Assembly: GCA_017513525.1 (NCBI GenBank)
Contig: JAFXFC010000056.1
Location: 1-38,322, forward strand
DNA: 38,322 nucleotides
Direction: 5' to 3'
Source: Clostridia bacterium
GTDB lineage: Bacteria; Bacillota; Clostridia; Oscillospirales; Acutalibacteraceae
Below the pieces are notes generated by a model. It had not been told where the DNA came from, searched no databases, and saw nothing but the letters and a program-made list of their open reading frames with translations. The first letter of the stretch is position 1, and every line of letters starts with the position of its first letter. Below are positions 8,202-15,222 of this stretch, in pieces. A program made the position numbers and the translations under genes.

Positions 8202-8602
8202 GTGGTTATTCCTATCAGGATATGATGCGTATGCAGAGTGAAGCAAAGCAAAGAGTTCTTGAAATGCAGAAACGCTCACGAAGTGTTGCGGAGAATTTTA
8301 ATGATAAGCACCGTGCGGTTAAAAAGACGGAAGAGCAGCCTAATGAGGAGGAATTACCGAGAGTGCCAAAAGCCATAAGCTATCCTACAGAGCTTCAGAA
8401 TTCTCAGCACAGACAGCATAGCAACAAAAGCTCTGTTGCCAAAAACAGCGGTATTGATCTGAGAAAAGCACTTAATTCCGTTTTCGGAAATTTATCCTCC
8501 GACGAATATGAAAAGATGTTCATATTGTCACTTTGTCTTTTATTGTCAAAGGAAAACCATGATGACTCGTTGATTTTTGCTTTAATGTATCTTCTGACAT
8601 AA
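8198..8602 (+). CDS. Small protein of unknown function, third in cluster
   Basis: This 134-residue protein has an ATG overlapping the previous stop by four bases (ATGA). Residues 1-70 are polar, Gln/Glu/Lys-rich and probably disordered or coiled. The last 45 residues are hydrophobic and helical, containing 'LSSDEYEKMFILSLCLLLSK' and ending DDSLIFALMYLLT, which could pack against the partner proteins or touch a membrane. No known domain was recognised. The trio is followed by about 200 bases without genes and without a strong terminator. Confidence 0.72.
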   Translation: MSGYSYQDMMRMQSEAKQRVLEMQKRSRSVAENFNDKHRAVKKTEEQPNEEELPRVPKAISYPTELQNSQHRQHSNKSSVAKNSGIDLRKALNSVFGNLSSDEYEKMFILSLCLLLSKENHDDSLIFALMYLLT

Positions 8603-8806
8603 ATTATACTTTTATATCACAATTCTTTCAATGCAAAAATGGTAATAAATTGTTTGTGAGAAATTAATAAATTTTACGATTAAATTTTGTTGAATAAAAA
8701 TATGATAATCTGTGCGATTTTTGAAAAATGTTTATAAATTATTAATAAACATATGGTAATATTACAGTAACAAAAAACTAACAGATTATAAAAGGTGAGT
8801 GTTATT

Positions 8807-8896
8807 ATGTTTGAGATCGTTATCGGATTTTTTATGCAGCTGATCGAATTATTCAAAAGCTTAGGATCTATGTTTTCAGGTCTTTCGGGAACTTGA
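8807..8896 (+). CDS. 29-residue amphipathic peptide in its own transcription unit
   Basis: ATG at 8807 has AAAGGTGAG seven bases upstream; TGA ends the frame at 8896 and a strong intrinsic terminator follows at 8920. The peptide starts MFEIVIGFFMQLIELFKSLG and ends with a Ser/Gly-rich tail, GLSGT. Residues 2-18 would form a helix with Ile, Phe, Leu and Met on one face and Glu, Gln and Lys on the other. Size and pattern resemble membrane-acting peptides such as phenol-soluble modulins or type I toxins, or small membrane regulators. The bracketing by ribosome site and terminator is what persuades me it is a gene. CATATGGTA at 8750-8758 resembles a sporulation-sigma -10 box, but I cannot support a full promoter. 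Confidence 0.6.
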   Translation: MFEIVIGFFMQLIELFKSLGSMFSGLSGT

Positions 8897-8919
8897 ATTG
8901 CTAAGTAATATATAATGTT

Positions 8920-8955
8920 TACCCGCCCGATTTTTAATTCGGACGGGTATTTTTA
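8920..8955 (+). terminator. Intrinsic terminator after the small peptide
   Basis: ACCCGCCCGA (8921-8930) pairs with TCGGACGGGT (8939-8948) with one mismatch, extended by a T-A pair, and is followed by TTTTT. It separates the 8807 peptide from the operon promoter at 8978. Confidence 0.85.
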
Positions 8956-8977
8956 GGACAAATTCAATAAATATAAG

Positions 8978-9006
8978 TTGACTTTGCAATTTAGTTTTGT
9001 TAAAAT
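8978..9006 (+). promoter_or_regulatory. Sigma-A promoter of the SCP2/PLP/transketolase operon
   Basis: TTGACT at 8978-8983 and TAAAAT at 9001-9006 are separated by exactly 17 bases. Predicted transcription starts near 9013, about 52 bases before the TTG start at 9065. No operator palindrome is obvious around it. Confidence 0.8.
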
Positions 9007-9064
9007 GTATTGTGTATAAATATTGAGGCAGATTTTTGCCTTGAAGAAAGCGGAGGAATGAGCT

Positions 9065-9826
9065 TTGACAGATGCAAGAACATTAGCATACATAAATATG
9101 TATGGTATTCTCGGAACACTGGAAAATCTTTGTGAAATTGACGAAAACGCAAGAGCCCTTCTCACTAATAAAAAGCCTGTATCAATCGGCTTTGAAGTTA
9201 AAAACGGACCTGCAGCAACAATTACTTTCAAAAACGGCTACTGCCGTATGGAAGACGGATGCCGTTCCGACTGTACCATTAAACTTCCTTTCTCATCCTG
9301 TGAGAAATTTAACGGTATGATCGACGGTACGGTTACTCCCATTCCCAGTAAAGGATTTCTTCATATCGGATTTTTACTTAAATCCTTTATCGGACTTACT
9401 GATCTTCTTACAAAGTATATGCGTCCCGATCCCGAAGATCTTAAGGATGAAAAATTCTTTGAAACCAGCACTTATTTAATGTTCTATACCATTACTGTTG
9501 CTTTGGCTCAGATAGCTAATCAGGATGCTATCGGTAAGTTCAGTGCAGATCACATCGTAGACGGCGATATACTTATGAGTATCGGCGGAGGTCCCAAGGC
9601 AACTCTCAGAGTTAAAAATCACCACATAGTTACAATAAAGAAGGATATGGGTAACCCCCGTGCTCTTATGGAATTTGCAAACACAAAGCTTGCCCGTGAC
9701 CTTTTTGACGGTAATGTAAACTCTATCGCCTGTATCGGTGAAGGTACTATCAGAATGGGCGGTATGATCTCCATGATCGACAATGTCAACAGAATTCTTG
9801 ACAGAGTTGCACTCTATCTTGCTTAA
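9065..9826 (+). CDS. Tandem SCP2-like sterol/lipid-binding protein
   Basis: This 253-residue protein starts at a TTG with GGAGG eight bases upstream; the nearer ATG at 9058 is out of frame. Residues about 40-110 follow the SCP2 pattern: a beta-rich segment 'IGFEVKNGPAATITFKNG', then SDCTIKLPFSSCEKFNGMIDG and a hydrophobic helix. Residues about 175-250 repeat it, with KATLRVKNHHIV, LMEFANTKLARDLFDG and GEGTIRMGGMI. SCP2 folds hold hydrophobic ligands such as sterols, acyl chains or acyl-CoA in a cavity. No signal peptide is visible, so it is cytoplasmic. It is first in an operon with a PLP enzyme (14 bases downstream), a split transketolase and another SCP2-like protein, which points to a lipophilic substrate. 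The family call rests on pattern, not on a profile search. Confidence 0.7.
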   Translation: MTDARTLAYINMYGILGTLENLCEIDENARALLTNKKPVSIGFEVKNGPAATITFKNGYCRMEDGCRSDCTIKLPFSSCEKFNGMIDGTVTPIPSKGFLHIGFLLKSFIGLTDLLTKYMRPDPEDLKDEKFFETSTYLMFYTITVALAQIANQDAIGKFSADHIVDGDILMSIGGGPKATLRVKNHHIVTIKKDMGNPRALMEFANTKLARDLFDGNVNSIACIGEGTIRMGGMISMIDNVNRILDRVALYLA

Positions 9827-9840
9827 GGGAGGAAAAAATA

Positions 9841-11091
9841 ATGGCAAAGAAAATTAATACATATACAAAAAGCCGTGAATGGTTTGACAGAGCTACAAAG
9901 GTCGTTCCCTCAGGCGTATACGGTCATCTCGGCCCCGCAGAAGGAAACTTTATGCCTGTTACTTCTTTCCCTCTTATGGGAGACAGAGCACAGGGCTCAT
10001 ATTTCTGGGATGTAGACGGCAACAGATTTATTGACTATATGTGCGCATACGGTCCCAATGTTCTCGGTTATAACGATCCCGATGTTGATGCAGCCGCTAT
10101 GGAGCAGCTCAAAAAGGGTAACTGCATGACTTCCCCCTCTTATAAGATGGTTGAATTTGCAGAGCTTCTTGTCGATACCGTAGCTTGTGCTGACTGGGCA
10201 TTCTTCGCAAAGAACGGCAACGACGTTACAACTGCCGCTATTATGACAGCCCGTGCTGCTACACACCGTAAAAAGATAGTATTCATTAACGGCTACTATC
10301 ACGGTGTTTCTCCCTGGACACAGAAAATTGACTATCCCGGCATCATTCCCGAAGATGTTGCAAATAATCTTTATATCGACTGGAACGATTTTGATCAGCT
10401 TCAGAAGGTATTTGACGACAATAAGGGTGAGATAGCTGCATTTATTTCAACTCCTTATATGCACGGTAACTATCTTGATAACAGCCTTCCTGCAGACGGA
10501 TACTGGAAGAAGGTCCGTGAGCTTTGTACTGCTAACGGTACAGTGCTTATCGTAGACGACGTTCGCTGCGGCTTCAGACTTGACCTTGCAGGCAGTGACC
10601 ATTTCTACGGCTTTGAAGCAGACCTTATCTGTTTCTGTAAGGCTCTCGCAAACGGCTATAACGTTTCAGCTCTCTGCGGTAAGGATTCTCTTAAGAATGC
10701 AGTAAGCTCACTTTCATATACAGGTTCATATTGGCTCAGTGCAATGCCCTTTGCTGCAGGTATCGCTTGTATAAATAAGATGAAGGAGCTTGATACACCT
10801 AAGATGTTCAGAGAGCTCGGTCTTAAGCTTACAGACGGACTTAAGGAAGTTGCAACAGCTAACGGCTTTAATATGGTAGTTTCAGGCGAACCCTCACTCT
10901 TCTACTTAAGACTTGCTGATGACGATTCACTCTTTATTCATCAGGACTGGATACAGGAATGTGTAAGAAGAGGTATATTCTTTGCAGGACATCATAATCA
11001 TTTCATCAATGCTTCTCTCACTGAAGAGGATATTAAGTATACACTTGAAGTTGCTGATGAAGCCTTCAAGGCAATAAGATCAAAATATTAA
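9841..11091 (+). CDS. Class III PLP-dependent aminotransferase of the transketolase operon
   Basis: This 416-residue fold-type I PLP enzyme belongs to the GSA-aminomutase/aminotransferase class III group. It shows VVPSGVYG (21-28), WDVDGNRFIDYM (56-67), YHG at 153-155, the PLP-pyridine Asp239 in VDDVRCGFR, and Schiff-base Lys267 in CFCKALANGY. The canonical SGTEA motif is altered to KNGNDVT (124-130), which argues for a non-HemL substrate. AGGGAGG precedes the ATG at 9841 closely. It lies between an SCP2-like gene and the transketolase halves. The simplest role is amination of a ketone made by the transketolase, or the reverse deamination. Its substrate is unknown; this pairing is inferred from context. 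Confidence 0.88.
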   Translation: MAKKINTYTKSREWFDRATKVVPSGVYGHLGPAEGNFMPVTSFPLMGDRAQGSYFWDVDGNRFIDYMCAYGPNVLGYNDPDVDAAAMEQLKKGNCMTSPSYKMVEFAELLVDTVACADWAFFAKNGNDVTTAAIMTARAATHRKKIVFINGYYHGVSPWTQKIDYPGIIPEDVANNLYIDWNDFDQLQKVFDDNKGEIAAFISTPYMHGNYLDNSLPADGYWKKVRELCTANGTVLIVDDVRCGFRLDLAGSDHFYGFEADLICFCKALANGYNVSALCGKDSLKNAVSSLSYTGSYWLSAMPFAAGIACINKMKELDTPKMFRELGLKLTDGLKEVATANGFNMVVSGEPSLFYLRLADDDSLFIHQDWIQECVRRGIFFAGHHNHFINASLTEEDIKYTLEVADEAFKAIRSKY

Positions 11092-11146
11092 TAGGGAATA
11101 AGAGGGATGTTTCCCTTTGAACCATAAATTAAGGAGGAAAAAACTT

Positions 11147-12019
11147 ATGCCTTTAACAAAGCAAGAGTGGCTTAATCTCGAAAAAAAGGCCAATGAACTC
11201 CGTAACCTTACCCTTGATACTACATATTGGGCAGGTTCGGCACATATCGGCGGCGGTCTCAGCGTTCTTGATATTATGACTGTACTTTATCATAAGTATA
11301 TGAATATCAAGGTTGACGATCCCAACTGGGAAGACAGAGACAGATTTATTCTTTCAAAGGGTCATGCAGGTGTTTCATACGCTGCAACACTTTGCGATTT
11401 AGGATTTAATGATGTAGAAATGCTCAAGACCTTTAACCTTTCAGGTTCAAAGATGGGCATGCACCTTGACTCAAATAAGGTTGTCGGTGTTGATGCTTCT
11501 ACAGGCTCACTCGGACACGGTATGTCCATAGCTGTCGGTACTGCACTTGCTGCACGCCTTCAGGGAAAGGATTATAAGACATTTGTTGTTCTCGGTGACG
11601 GTGAATGTGACGAAGGCTCCAACTGGGAAGCTGCAATGAGTGCCGTTCATTATAAGACAACAAATATGATAAGCTTCGTTGACCGTAACAAGTGTATGAT
11701 CGACGGCAGAACAGAAGATGTTATGAATCTCGAACCCTTCTGTGCCAAGTGGGAAGCTTTCGGCTTTATTGTTAAGGAAATTGACGGTAACAACATTAAA
11801 GAGCTTTGCGAAGCTATTGATTTTGCTTATGAAAATAAGACAGACAAGCCCGTTATGATCGTTGCCAATACTCTTAAGGGGTGCGGTATCGACTTTATTG
11901 AGGATGATTATCTCTGGCACTACGGTGCATTTGACGATGACAAGTATGAGAGAGGCAAGAAGGCTCTTGAGGAATCATACAAGAAGAGAATCGCAAGAGT
12001 AGAAAAGGAGGCTAAATAA
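11147..12019 (+). CDS. Transketolase N-terminal subunit (ThDP-binding)
   Basis: This 290-residue protein is the pyrophosphate-binding half of a split transketolase. The ATG at 11147 has AAGGAGGA eight bases upstream, which decides it over the upstream ATG at 11117. Key features are His33 (AHIGGGLS), SKGHAG (70-75), GSLGHG (120-125) and the ThDP/metal motif from GDGECDEGSNWEA (150-162) to DRNK (179-182), giving Asp151 and Asn181 as metal ligands. It must pair with the subunit encoded two bases downstream. Split transketolases act in pentose metabolism but also in specialised routes, including the steroid side-chain desmolase DesAB of Clostridium scindens. Lysine is mostly AAG here, as in its operon neighbours, suggesting strong expression. 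Confidence 0.93.
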   Translation: MPLTKQEWLNLEKKANELRNLTLDTTYWAGSAHIGGGLSVLDIMTVLYHKYMNIKVDDPNWEDRDRFILSKGHAGVSYAATLCDLGFNDVEMLKTFNLSGSKMGMHLDSNKVVGVDASTGSLGHGMSIAVGTALAARLQGKDYKTFVVLGDGECDEGSNWEAAMSAVHYKTTNMISFVDRNKCMIDGRTEDVMNLEPFCAKWEAFGFIVKEIDGNNIKELCEAIDFAYENKTDKPVMIVANTLKGCGIDFIEDDYLWHYGAFDDDKYERGKKALEESYKKRIARVEKEAK

Positions 12020-12021
12020 GT

Positions 12022-13032
12022 ATGGCAGGCGGAATGACTTATACAGCTGTTGACTCCACATCACTTTCAACTGCTGAAATTTACGGTAAGGCTCTCGTTG
12101 AATTGGGAAGAGCTCATCCCGAAGTTGTAGCACTTACAGCGGACCTTGCAAAGTCCACTAAAATCGGTGATTTCCAGAAAGAATTCCCCGACAGATTTTT
12201 CAATGTAGGTATTGCCGAGCAGAACCTTTTTGGTGTTGCTGCAGGTATGGCTAAGGCCGGTCTTGTGCCCTTCCTTTCCACTTTCTCACAGTTTGCATCT
12301 TTAAGAGCTGCTGATCAGCTTTCAACTGACCTTTGCTATCAGAATATCAATGCTAAGGTTATTGCAACACATTCAGGTACATCCTTCGGTCAGGCAGGTT
12401 CAACTCACCATGCTATCACTGACCTTGCAGTTACCCGTTCAATGCCCAATCTCACCGTTATCTGTCCTGCAGACGGTGTTGAAACATATAATGCTGTTAT
12501 GGCAGCATATGAAACACCCGGCCCCTTCTATATCAGAATCAATCGCGGTTTTGACCGTGTTCTTTATAAGGATTCCGATTACGGCTTTGAAATCGGTAAG
12601 GCTGTAACTGTAACAGAGGGTACCGACCTTACAATTATTGCTTGCGGTTCATGCGTATTCCAGGCTGTTCAGGCTGCTGACTTCCTTGAGAAAGCAGACG
12701 GACTCAAAATAAGAGTTCTTGATATGCACACCATCAAGCCCATTGATAAGGAAGCTATCATCAAGGCTGTTATGGATACCCGCCGTATCATCACTGTTGA
12801 AGACCATAACGTTCTCGGCGGTCTCGGTTCAGCTGTTGCTGAAGTTGTTGTTGAGTCCGGTAAGGGCTGTGCATTCAAGAAGCTCGGTGTACCCGATAAG
12901 TTCGCTCCCATCGGTCTTCATGAAGATATCATGGCTGATCTCGGTATTGATGCAAACGGTATCATTGCAGCTGTCCGTGAAGTTATGAAGGCTGACTTCG
13001 AGCTTGATGATGACTGGGATGACGAGGTTTAA
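12022..13032 (+). CDS. Transketolase C-terminal subunit with altered acceptor site
   Basis: This 336-residue partner of the 11147 product carries the pyrimidine-binding domain with the catalytic Glu66 in NVGIAEQN, followed by the C-terminal domain from about residue 200. AAGGAGG lies ten bases before the ATG. In sugar transketolases the segment after the substrate His reads GEDGxTHQ; here it is FGQAGSTHH (122-130). By manual alignment, Ala125 replaces the Asp known as Asp477 in yeast and Asp469 in E. coli, which contacts the acceptor 2-hydroxyl. His117 and His129 are kept. This suggests an aldehyde acceptor lacking an alpha-hydroxyl. The C-terminus is very acidic (FELDDDWDDEV). Downstream, 20 bases separate it from the second SCP2-like gene. 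Confidence 0.92.
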   Translation: MAGGMTYTAVDSTSLSTAEIYGKALVELGRAHPEVVALTADLAKSTKIGDFQKEFPDRFFNVGIAEQNLFGVAAGMAKAGLVPFLSTFSQFASLRAADQLSTDLCYQNINAKVIATHSGTSFGQAGSTHHAITDLAVTRSMPNLTVICPADGVETYNAVMAAYETPGPFYIRINRGFDRVLYKDSDYGFEIGKAVTVTEGTDLTIIACGSCVFQAVQAADFLEKADGLKIRVLDMHTIKPIDKEAIIKAVMDTRRIITVEDHNVLGGLGSAVAEVVVESGKGCAFKKLGVPDKFAPIGLHEDIMADLGIDANGIIAAVREVMKADFELDDDWDDEV

Positions 13033-13052
13033 TTTCAGAAAGGGTTGATTAT

Positions 13053-13865
13053 ATGGCATCTGAAGCTATTTATACTAATAAAATATTCCTTTGCGGTGCT
13101 CTTCCTCTTCTGAAAACCATCGTAGCAGATGTTCCGTCGTTAAATTCAAAGTTCAAGAAGGTTCACTGTGTATATCAGGTAAGCTGTCTTGACAGCGATG
13201 CTCCCGACGGAAAGTGGGCTACACATTTCGTTGTAAACGGAGATGAGTGGCTTGTTCATGCTGATAAGGTTGCTCACAGAGTAGGAAAGCAGAAGTATGT
13301 AGAGCTTGAATTCAAGAGTGTTGATGCTATGAACGCATTCTTCAAGGGCAAGATAGGCCCTGCAACACTTCCCAAAATGAAGGGTGTAAACTTCATTTAT
13401 GAATTCGGCGTATTTATGATGGCTCTTCTTAAAATGGCAGGTCTTTTAGGACTTGAAACACCTCCCGAAGATGAAGAAACAAAAAGACTTCTCGTTAAGT
13501 GTTATTTCTATCTTCTTTCCGTTGGTATTTCAACTCTTAATAAGCTCGGTCACGAAAAGATCCACGACTGGACTCTTAAGAGCCCCGACCGTGTTTATGC
13601 ATGGAAGGTCAACGGAGAAGACAGCGTGTCTGCATTTATCCGTATAAAAGCGGGTAAATCAAAGGCCGGTAAGGGCGAATATAAGAGAGCAATGCCTTTC
13701 TTTACAATGCGCTTTGATTCACTTGATTCCGCACTCGGTATACTTATGTCTATTGATGATATGCTTGAATCTGTCCGCAGCGGAAAGCTTATCATGGACG
13801 GTGCTCCCGAATTCGGTGCACAGATAGGTGAATATATGCTCCTTGTAGGTGCGCTCGCCAAATAA
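13053..13865 (+). CDS. Second SCP2-like protein, last gene of the transketolase operon
   Basis: This 270-residue protein starts at an ATG preceded by AAAGGG. Residues about 175-265 look SCP2-like: 'YAWKVNGEDSVSAFIRIKAG', then FFTMRFDSLDSALGILMSIDDMLESVRSGKLIMDGAPEFG. The N-terminal half has 'WATHFVVNGDEWLVHADKVA' and a hydrophobic stretch at about 112-135 (FIYEFGVFMMALLKMAGLLG) that could line a lipid cavity or touch the membrane. No signal peptide is present. It is related in pattern to the 9065 product but not a close copy. Genes for lipid-binding folds at both ends of the operon argue that its substrate is hydrophobic. A hairpin at 13884-13913 ends the unit. Confidence 0.6.
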   Translation: MASEAIYTNKIFLCGALPLLKTIVADVPSLNSKFKKVHCVYQVSCLDSDAPDGKWATHFVVNGDEWLVHADKVAHRVGKQKYVELEFKSVDAMNAFFKGKIGPATLPKMKGVNFIYEFGVFMMALLKMAGLLGLETPPEDEETKRLLVKCYFYLLSVGISTLNKLGHEKIHDWTLKSPDRVYAWKVNGEDSVSAFIRIKAGKSKAGKGEYKRAMPFFTMRFDSLDSALGILMSIDDMLESVRSGKLIMDGAPEFGAQIGEYMLLVGALAK

Positions 13866-13883
13866 ATTCTTAATATGATTTTG

Positions 13884-13919
13884 CCGCCGATCGGCTGATT
13901 TTCCGGTCGGCGGTATGTG
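13884..13919 (+). terminator. GC-rich hairpin ending the transketolase operon
   Basis: CCGCCGATCGG (13884-13894) pairs with CCGGTCGGCGG (13903-13913) over 11 pairs with one G-T wobble and an eight-base loop. The downstream T-run (ATTTTT from 13920) is short and begins six bases later, so termination may be partial. The next start codon is only 13 bases after the stem, so read-through could carry transcription into the acyltransferase gene. Confidence 0.6.
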
Positions 13920-13925
13920 ATTTTT

Positions 13926-15209
13926 ATGAAAATTTACTCGAATGAAAAAAAAGGATTCTGGCTGAAGCTTGATAATGCCGCTAAAATTTTTCCCGGTCAG
14001 AATTCAAAGACCTGGTCAAATTCTTTCAGAGTTTGTTATGAACTGACTGAAAAAGTTGATCCCATTATCTTAAAGCAGGCATTAACCTCGATAATGCCTC
14101 GGTTTTCATGCTATGATGTTCAGATCCGTCATGGCTTTTTTTGGTTTTATCTTGAAAAGAATGAGAACACTCCCGATGTCTTGCCCGATATCAAAAATCC
14201 TTGCCACAGAATAAAATTTAATGAAAACGGAAGATTTCTGTTTAAGGTTTATTATCACGGTAACCGAATTGCCATTGATGTGTATCATGTTCTGACTGAC
14301 GGTCACGGCGGTGCACTGTTTTTGTCTACATTGGTAGCTCAGTATTTAAGGCTCAAGGGTGCTAAAATACCGACAGGCGGTTTTGTTCTTCCTATAGATA
14401 CGGAAAATACATCTGCTGAGCTTGAAGATTCCTTTGTGAAGAATGCCACTTCAAAGGCAAAATATAAAAGGGCAGATAAATTTGTGTATCATGCAAAGGG
14501 CACAAAAATGCCTTCGCATACCGTTAATATTACTTCGGGCATAATACCGTTTGATAAGCTTCATGAGTTATCTAAATCAAAGGGTGTCACTGTTACGGAA
14601 TTTTTAGCTGCCGTAATGCTTCAGGTGCTTTGCAAGAAGCAGCTCAGAGAAGTAAAAAAACAAAAAGAAGTAAGTATACAGATACCTATTGATCTTCGCC
14701 GTACTTATAATTCAGAAACCTTAAGAAATTTTACCATATGCCTGAGAGTCAAGGTGGATCCTAATAGAGGGGAGTACAGCTTTGACGAATTACTCGAGCA
14801 GGTTAAGTATCAACTGCGGCTTCAGAAAAATGAAAAAGAATTAAATATGATGATTACCGCGAATATGGGAATTGAACGCAATCTGTTTGTTCGTGCGTTG
14901 CCGTTATTTATAAAAAATCTGGGCGTTGGAATATCTTTCGCTGTTACTGCAGAACAAACAACCTCGTCACTTATTACAAATCTCGGTGCTGTAGATATTC
15001 CCGAAGAAATGCGTAAATATATAGATAAATTTATTTTTATGCCGGCTCCCGGCAAAGTAAATGCCGCAAGATGCGGTGTTGCAACCGTAAACAATAACCT
15101 TTGCATTACATTTGCAAATGTATATAAAGAAAGTGATGTTGAAAGAGATTTCTTTACAGCATTTGTTAAAATGGGACTTCATGTAAAGATTGAAAGCAAC
15201 AGAGAATAA
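13926..15209 (+). CDS. Condensation-domain/PapA-like acyltransferase
   Basis: This 427-residue protein has the HxxxDG motif His121-Val-Leu-Thr-Asp125-Gly126 that defines the condensation-domain, PapA and alcohol acyltransferase superfamily, in a fold of two halves (about 1-190 and 195-427). The general base His121 would activate a hydroxyl or amine to attack an acyl thioester. I chose ATG 13926; a GTG at 13917 is possible, and both lie close to the 13884-13913 hairpin, which may mask the ribosome site. There is no carrier protein or NRPS module nearby, so it probably uses acyl-CoA. It directly follows the lipid-linked transketolase operon and could acylate that product. A zinc-ribbon membrane protein gene follows 13 bases later. 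Confidence 0.8.
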   Translation: MKIYSNEKKGFWLKLDNAAKIFPGQNSKTWSNSFRVCYELTEKVDPIILKQALTSIMPRFSCYDVQIRHGFFWFYLEKNENTPDVLPDIKNPCHRIKFNENGRFLFKVYYHGNRIAIDVYHVLTDGHGGALFLSTLVAQYLRLKGAKIPTGGFVLPIDTENTSAELEDSFVKNATSKAKYKRADKFVYHAKGTKMPSHTVNITSGIIPFDKLHELSKSKGVTVTEFLAAVMLQVLCKKQLREVKKQKEVSIQIPIDLRRTYNSETLRNFTICLRVKVDPNRGEYSFDELLEQVKYQLRLQKNEKELNMMITANMGIERNLFVRALPLFIKNLGVGISFAVTAEQTTSSLITNLGAVDIPEEMRKYIDKFIFMPAPGKVNAARCGVATVNNNLCITFANVYKESDVERDFFTAFVKMGLHVKIESNRE

Positions 15210-15222
15210 AGGAGTTGATATT

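Noticed and set aside
9058..9064. ATG at 9058 as start of the first SCP2-like gene
   Set aside because: It is in another frame from the SCP2-like protein; the TTG at 9065 is in frame with correct spacing from GGAGG.
11147..13032. Calling the split transketolase a steroid desmolase (DesAB)
   Set aside because: No hydroxysteroid dehydrogenase or steroid transporter is present, and sequence memory alone cannot separate DesAB from other split transketolases. It is kept only as a precedent for lipophilic substrates.
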